NCBI RefSeq assembly: GCF_946482605.1
Contig: NZ_CAMLSE010000039.1
Span: forward strand, 1-64,000
DNA: 64,000 bases
From: an uncultured Dyadobacter sp.
Lineage (GTDB): Bacteria; Bacteroidota; Bacteroidia; Cytophagales; Spirosomataceae
Direction: 5' to 3'
The notes under the pieces are model-generated. The model was not told the origin of the DNA, did no database searches, and worked only from the letters and a program-made list of their open reading frames with translations. Positions 60,256 to 64,000 of the stretch are shown in pieces. The stretch's first letter is position 1. Each line of letters starts with the position of its first letter. The translations under genes were made by a program, and so were the position numbers.

Positions 60256-61587
60256 ATGTTGGATTCTTTTTTAACTTTTATTAACCAACACACACCGCAA
60301 CTGAAAAAGCAGCCCACGCTACTTGCGGTGAGCGGTGGGATCGACTCCGCAGTGATGGCGCATCTCTTTCACACAATGGGGTTTAAGGCGGGAATTGCGC
60401 ACTGCAACTTTGGCCTGAGAGGGGAGGAGTCGGAGGGGGATGAGGCGTTTGTAAAGGATTTGGCGGACCGGTACGGATTTCCTTTTTTCTCGACGCATCC
60501 GGACACCCACAAAATAGCTGCCTCCAGGAAAGTTTCTACGCAGATGGCCGCACGGGATTTGCGTTACGAATGGTTTGAAAATGTCAGACAGGAATTCGAT
60601 TATCAGTGGATTGCAACTGCCCATCATGCCAACGATTCGCTGGAAACGTTGTTGTTGAACCTGGTTAGAGGGACAGGCTTGCCGGGGCTTCATGGTATTA
60701 TGCCTGTCAGCCGGAAACTGATCCGGCCATTGATACTCGCCAGCAGGGCCGAGGTCGAGGAGTATGCCGCAGAAAACCAACTGCAATGGCGTGAGGACCG
60801 TTCGAACAGCACCGACAAATATGCCAGAAATAAAATTCGACACCACGTAATTCCGGTACTTCAGCAACTAAATCCATCACTGGAAGCAACTTTTCTGCAA
60901 ACTTCGGAGCGATTGAGGGCCGCTAATTTACTTTTAGAAGAATACCTTGGCAAATGGAAGTCAGACGTTGCAGATGATCAGGGGGGCGTTATGCGGATAC
61001 CTATCCGAAGCCTGCGGGAGGAAACTGAGCCGGCTTACCGCCTTCTGGGTATTTTACAGCCATACGGGTATTCCTATCCGCAAGCAAAGGATATTATCAA
61101 AGCGCTGACCGGCATACCAGGGAAAAAATTTCACTCGCCGTCACATGTACTTCTTGTCGATAGGGAAGACCTCATTCTCAAACAAAGGGTTGAAGAATTG
61201 GCACAAGGCGAGATCCTAGTCGACGTCGGGCAGGAGACATTTGAATGGGGGCGTTTTAAATTTATAATGCGAGAGAAGGCGGAGGAAGCGATGCGGGACG
61301 GTGATCGTATTGAATTGGATGCAGATCAGCTGATGTTTCCATTGAAGATCAGAAAATGGAGGCAAGGTGACGTGTTTTGCCCATTTGGAATGCATGGCAA
61401 ACGCAAAAAGGTAAGTGACCTGCTGGTGGAGAAAAAGATAAACCTTTTTGAAAAGGAAGGTGTGTGTGTGTTGGTAAATGGTAATGAGGAGATTGTGTGG
61501 GTGGTAGGTTTCCGCGCAGATGAACGATTCCGGACGCGGGAAACCTCAAAAAATATTTTGGTCATATCGATGCATAAACATTTGTAG
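60256..61587 (+). CDS. tilS: tRNA(Ile)-lysidine synthetase TilS
   Basis: 443 residues. PP-loop motif LAVSGGIDSAVMAHLF (SGGxDS), HCNFGLRGEESEGDEAFV, ATAHHANDSLETLLLNLVRGTG and the GLHGIMPV loop define the N-terminal ATPase; a C-terminal substrate-binding region follows (DVFCPFGMHGKRKKVSDLLVEKKIN). It converts C34 to lysidine in tRNA-Ile(CAU), so it is essential. The tRNA-Ser gene lies about 125 bp after its stop. Confidence 0.95.
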   Translation: MLDSFLTFINQHTPQLKKQPTLLAVSGGIDSAVMAHLFHTMGFKAGIAHCNFGLRGEESEGDEAFVKDLADRYGFPFFSTHPDTHKIAASRKVSTQMAARDLRYEWFENVRQEFDYQWIATAHHANDSLETLLLNLVRGTGLPGLHGIMPVSRKLIRPLILASRAEVEEYAAENQLQWREDRSNSTDKYARNKIRHHVIPVLQQLNPSLEATFLQTSERLRAANLLLEEYLGKWKSDVADDQGGVMRIPIRSLREETEPAYRLLGILQPYGYSYPQAKDIIKALTGIPGKKFHSPSHVLLVDREDLILKQRVEELAQGEILVDVGQETFEWGRFKFIMREKAEEAMRDGDRIELDADQLMFPLKIRKWRQGDVFCPFGMHGKRKKVSDLLVEKKINLFEKEGVCVLVNGNEEIVWVVGFRADERFRTRETSKNILVISMHKHL

Positions 61588-61654
61588 CACAGGATAAACG
61601 AGAGCCACAGCTTACGTGTCAGGTAAAGTTGTGAAGAAAATTTGAATGCAGATA

Positions 61655-61684
61655 TTGCGCTTGTCGATATTAATAGTACCTTTG
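61655..61684 (+). promoter_or_regulatory. Promoter of tRNA-Ser
   Basis: TTG at 61655-61657, 19 nt, TACCTTTG at 61677-61684: an exact match to TTG-N19-TAnnTTTG, 30 bp before the tRNA 5' end. Confidence 0.8.
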
Positions 61685-61713
61685 CACCATGTTTCGCATA
61701 CGGCGTAACAATT

Positions 61714-61798
61714 AGAGAGATGGCAGAGTGGTCGATTGCGACGGTCTTGAAAACCGTTGACTGTAACAGGTCCGGGGGTTCGAATCCCTCTCTCTCTG
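61714..61798 (+). tRNA. tRNA-Ser (TGA anticodon)
   Basis: 85 nt, class II with a long variable arm: acceptor AGAGAGA/TCTCTCT, D-arm TGGCAGAGTGGTCGATTGC, anticodon arm ACGGTCTTGAAAACCGT (anticodon TGA), T-arm GGGGGTTCGAATCCCTC. Promoter and terminator are both present. Confidence 0.96.
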
Positions 61799-61821
61799 CA
61801 GGACATGATGTCAAAACATTC

Positions 61822-61857
61822 AAAAACCCCGTTTAAGCGCTTTAAACGGGGTTTTTT
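61822..61857 (+). terminator. Intrinsic terminator after tRNA-Ser
   Basis: A 15-bp stem AAAAACCCCGTTTAA with its complement, 5-nt loop, six T. Confidence 0.9.
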
Positions 61858-62048
61858 GCATTTTTGGGACGTACCAAAAGATGCAAAAAATCCCAATGAA
61901 AATGTAGGTTATCGTGGAAGTGACAAAACTGAACAAAAACTTCCATATAACACCCACTAACTGGCTGATTAAAAGATGTTTACGAACTAAACATCTTTAC
62001 TTTCAATTGTAACAATTCGATTTTTGTTCATCTTAAACATTTTTTACT

Positions 62049-63272
62049 ATGTTGGAAACAAGCTTCGGGTTGATTTTCTTTTTGAAAAAGCCCAAACCAG
62101 AATTAGCGGGTGGCATGCGCTATGTCTATTGCCGAGTCACCGTCAACGGCATCCCCAAGGACATCTCTACAAAGAGAGTTTGGCATCCATCCAAGTGGAG
62201 CGTCGGCGCGGGTCGGGCGACAGGGAACAAGGAGGATACCAAAACATTGAATGCCTACTTGGATACGCTAACTTCCAAAATTTATGAAGCAAAGCGATCC
62301 TTGATTGAGGCGAATAAAGAGGTCACCTCAGAAGCCATCAAAAATATCCTTTTAGGAAGAACTGAGGGTGGGAAAACTATCTTGCCTATTTTCCGAGAAC
62401 ACAACGATCAGATTGCTGCATTAATCGGGGCCGATTTTGCGCCAGGCACATTGGAGCGGTACGAGACTTGCTTCAAACACACCCGTGACTTCATCAAATG
62501 GAAGTACCAGGCAGAAGATTTCGAAATCGGGAAGCTTGACTACGAATTCATATCACAATATGAATTCTGGCTTAAAGCAGTTAAGAAGGTCAGCCATAAC
62601 ACTACGATGAAGTATTTGGCGAACTTTAAGAAAATTGTGCTTCTGTGTGTTAAAAGAGGATGGCTCCTACGTGACCCGTTCTATGCTTTCAAATTTTCGA
62701 AGCGAGAGGTGGACCGACAAGCATTAACTGAAGCCGAGCTGAAGAAAGTATGGGATAAAGATATGGGAGACGGCCGCCTAGGCCTTGTCAAGGATATCTT
62801 TCTTTTCTGCTGCTACACGGGACTTGCCTATGCGGATATATATAAGTTGAAGCGGACAGAAATTGCCGAAGGGATTGATGGCGGAAAGTGGGTTACGACT
62901 AAGCGCCAGAAGACTGACACTCCGTCCCGGATACCTATTTTACCGATGGCTATGGAGATTATGGAGAAGTATGAAGATCACCCACAATGCGAGAATGAAA
63001 ATCGGGTACTGCCTGTTCTTTCCAATCAGAAGATGAATGCTTACTTGAAGGAGATCGCGGACTTGTGTGGGATTAAGAAAAATATCACGTTTCATCTAGC
63101 TCGCCATACCTTTGCCACTACTGTAACTTTGACTAATGGGGTACCGATTGAAAGTGTTTCAAAGATGCTGGGCCACAGGAATATCAAGACCACCCAGCAG
63201 TATGCAAAGATTGTAGATAAGAAAATTAGTGATGATATGGCAAGGTTGAAGGATATTCTATCTAGGCAATGA
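62049..63272 (+). CDS. Second tyrosine recombinase (Bacteroidota integrase)
   Basis: 407 residues. Arm-binding region at the N-terminus, SAM-like domain (about 100-210) and a catalytic domain with FHLARHTFATT, GHRNIKTTQQYAKIVDKK (Tyr nucleophile) and the Lys of TTKRQKTDTPSRIP. The first catalytic Arg site reads CYTGLAYADIYKL, so that Arg is replaced by Ala, as known for some Bacteroidota integrases such as IntDOT, where a nearby residue compensates. Just after the stop is a truncated tRNA-Leu-like 3' end, and just before it a tRNA-Ser. It probably belongs to an integrative element whose other genes are missing from this window. Confidence 0.9.
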   Translation: MLETSFGLIFFLKKPKPELAGGMRYVYCRVTVNGIPKDISTKRVWHPSKWSVGAGRATGNKEDTKTLNAYLDTLTSKIYEAKRSLIEANKEVTSEAIKNILLGRTEGGKTILPIFREHNDQIAALIGADFAPGTLERYETCFKHTRDFIKWKYQAEDFEIGKLDYEFISQYEFWLKAVKKVSHNTTMKYLANFKKIVLLCVKRGWLLRDPFYAFKFSKREVDRQALTEAELKKVWDKDMGDGRLGLVKDIFLFCCYTGLAYADIYKLKRTEIAEGIDGGKWVTTKRQKTDTPSRIPILPMAMEIMEKYEDHPQCENENRVLPVLSNQKMNAYLKEIADLCGIKKNITFHLARHTFATTVTLTNGVPIESVSKMLGHRNIKTTQQYAKIVDKKISDDMARLKDILSRQ

Positions 63273-63285
63273 AGTACTTTCGGCT

Positions 63286-63344
63286 CGCAGGACCTAAAAT
63301 CCTGTGCCCCGAAACGCCTACGGATTCGATTCCCGCCCGCGACA
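63286..63344 (+). repeat. Truncated tRNA-Leu-like 3' part, putative att site
   Basis: From an anticodon-arm-like CAGGA-CCTAAAA-TCCTG (TAA in the loop) through a variable region to GGATTCGATTCCCGC and acceptor-like CCGCGACA, this is the 3' two thirds of a class II tRNA. No matching 5' acceptor (expected GTCGCGG) or D-arm lies upstream. The T-stem reads ACGGA against CCCGC, with two mismatches, so only the last 20 bp or so look native. It is followed by a terminator, as a true tRNA end is. Confidence 0.55.
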
Positions 63345-63353
63345 CTGAATTTC

Positions 63354-63387
63354 AAAGAGTTACAATTATCATTGTAGCTCTTTTTTT
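63354..63387 (+). terminator. Intrinsic terminator after the tRNA-Leu-like fragment
   Basis: A 13-bp stem AAAGAGTTACAAT/ATTGTAGCTCTTT with one T-G pair, TATC loop, T run. Confidence 0.8.
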
Positions 63388-64000
63388 AAAACCTGAAATC
63401 AGTGCCAAACATCCAAACAACTTTTGTCAAGTAATATCCATCTGCTTCGCATTTCAAAACAGTAAATGTTTATACAAATAACGCCAAGCCTTACTTCAAC
63501 TCCGAAGGTTTTGATGTACAACGTAATATCAAACGAGAAATCCCGGCTCAGTCCGGAAGTTGGCCGGGCGGTGAAAACATTAGCTGTTTTGCATTGCATC
63601 ATCATTGAATGTATTGCAAGAGCCGGATCTGACCCTAATCTGCTTCCTATTCCTGAGGGTACCCTCAAATACTTCGAACGTTCCATAGTCCTCAATTAAC
63701 ATAGAGCCCTCTTGGTCAATTCTATGCATGCACTGCCCGATTAAGGAATGTCCATCTAGTGATAAATCCATATCGGCCACTGAACCACTGTGATCTGGGT
63801 GAGAATCACTCTCTAAAACTAGCATGTAGATCGACGTTTCAGCAAAGTTCACATTATTTAATTATGATCGAAAGGGGGACAGCCCTTGTAATTTTGTACT
63901 ACCCGTACACTTGTCAGACGCAGATAGCACTAACTGAAAATTCTATATCGTGGAAACCGATGTCAGCGGATCGCATAAGATATTAATCGAGTGCTCGCAA
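63388..64000. other. End of window, no confident gene
   Basis: About 610 bp. The best frame (63580-63852, minus strand, GTG start, 90 codons) has no known motif and overlaps other frames of similar length (63399-63695 minus; 63466-63699 plus). I see no RNA gene or repeat here. The stretch is probably the chromosomal flank of, or a decayed part of, the element marked by the recombinase at 62049. Confidence 0.35.

Noticed and set aside
63580..63852. 90-codon minus-strand frame with GTG start
   Set aside because: No motif, overlapping frames of similar length on both strands and no expression signal; not called as a gene.

Overview
The window looks like chromosome of a Bacteroidota member, most likely of the Cytophagales (Dyadobacter/Spirosoma relatives). 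The evidence is a Rho factor with a long disordered N-terminal extension, a protein with a type IX secretion sorting domain, a DUF4835/PorD-type protein, the short Bacteroidota-type RNA polymerase omega, TonB-dependent receptor architecture, and promoters of the TTG-N19-TAnnTTTG type. The genus is inference; no 16S gene is present.

Layout. 1-450: tandem tRNA-Asp-like sequences carrying internal insertions, separated by terminators. 0.6-8 kb: mixed accessory and regulatory genes (Asp-box propeller protein, membrane-anchored winged-helix regulator, hexapeptide acyltransferase, Lrp and PadR regulators, TonB-family fusion, DEDDh exonuclease), with a second odd tRNA-like locus on the minus strand at 4682-4841. 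8.04-19.53 kb: an 11.4-kb integrative mobilizable element inserted in the 3' end of a tRNA-Ala(GGC) gene and bounded by 43-bp direct repeats. It carries a tyrosine recombinase, an excisionase-like HTH protein, a primase, a primase-helicase, MobC, a relaxase, a candidate oriT-like three-way junction, an iteron-like cluster, and cargo (two orphan response regulators, a cold-shock protein, an LpxL-like acyltransferase, an amylase-tail-like protein).

19.6-38 kb is metabolic: a GH36-type glycosidase, the oxidative pentose phosphate operon gnd-zwf-pgl, an SPFH protein, a compact ABC transporter operon with a YtrA-type GntR regulator and a hidden 34-residue membrane peptide, a molybdenum-hydroxylase maturation set (NifS-like, XdhC, MocA-like), and a DabB/DabA-type inorganic carbon pair in which the DabA-like protein lacks the whole zinc-site core. 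A 1-Cys peroxiredoxin and a multi-pass membrane protein follow.

38-61.6 kb is mostly housekeeping and envelope genes: a TonB-dependent receptor-like barrel, htpG, rho, coaX, an outer-membrane protein, lptC, cytochrome c and SCO proteins, recN, a PorD-like protein, coaBC, rpoZ, bamD, a T9SS cargo protein, an OstA-like protein and tilS. Envelope biogenesis is the recurring theme (lptC, OstA-like, bamD, PorD-like, T9SS). The window ends with tRNA-Ser(TGA), a second tyrosine recombinase and a truncated tRNA-Leu-like 3' end, probably the edge or scar of another integrative element.
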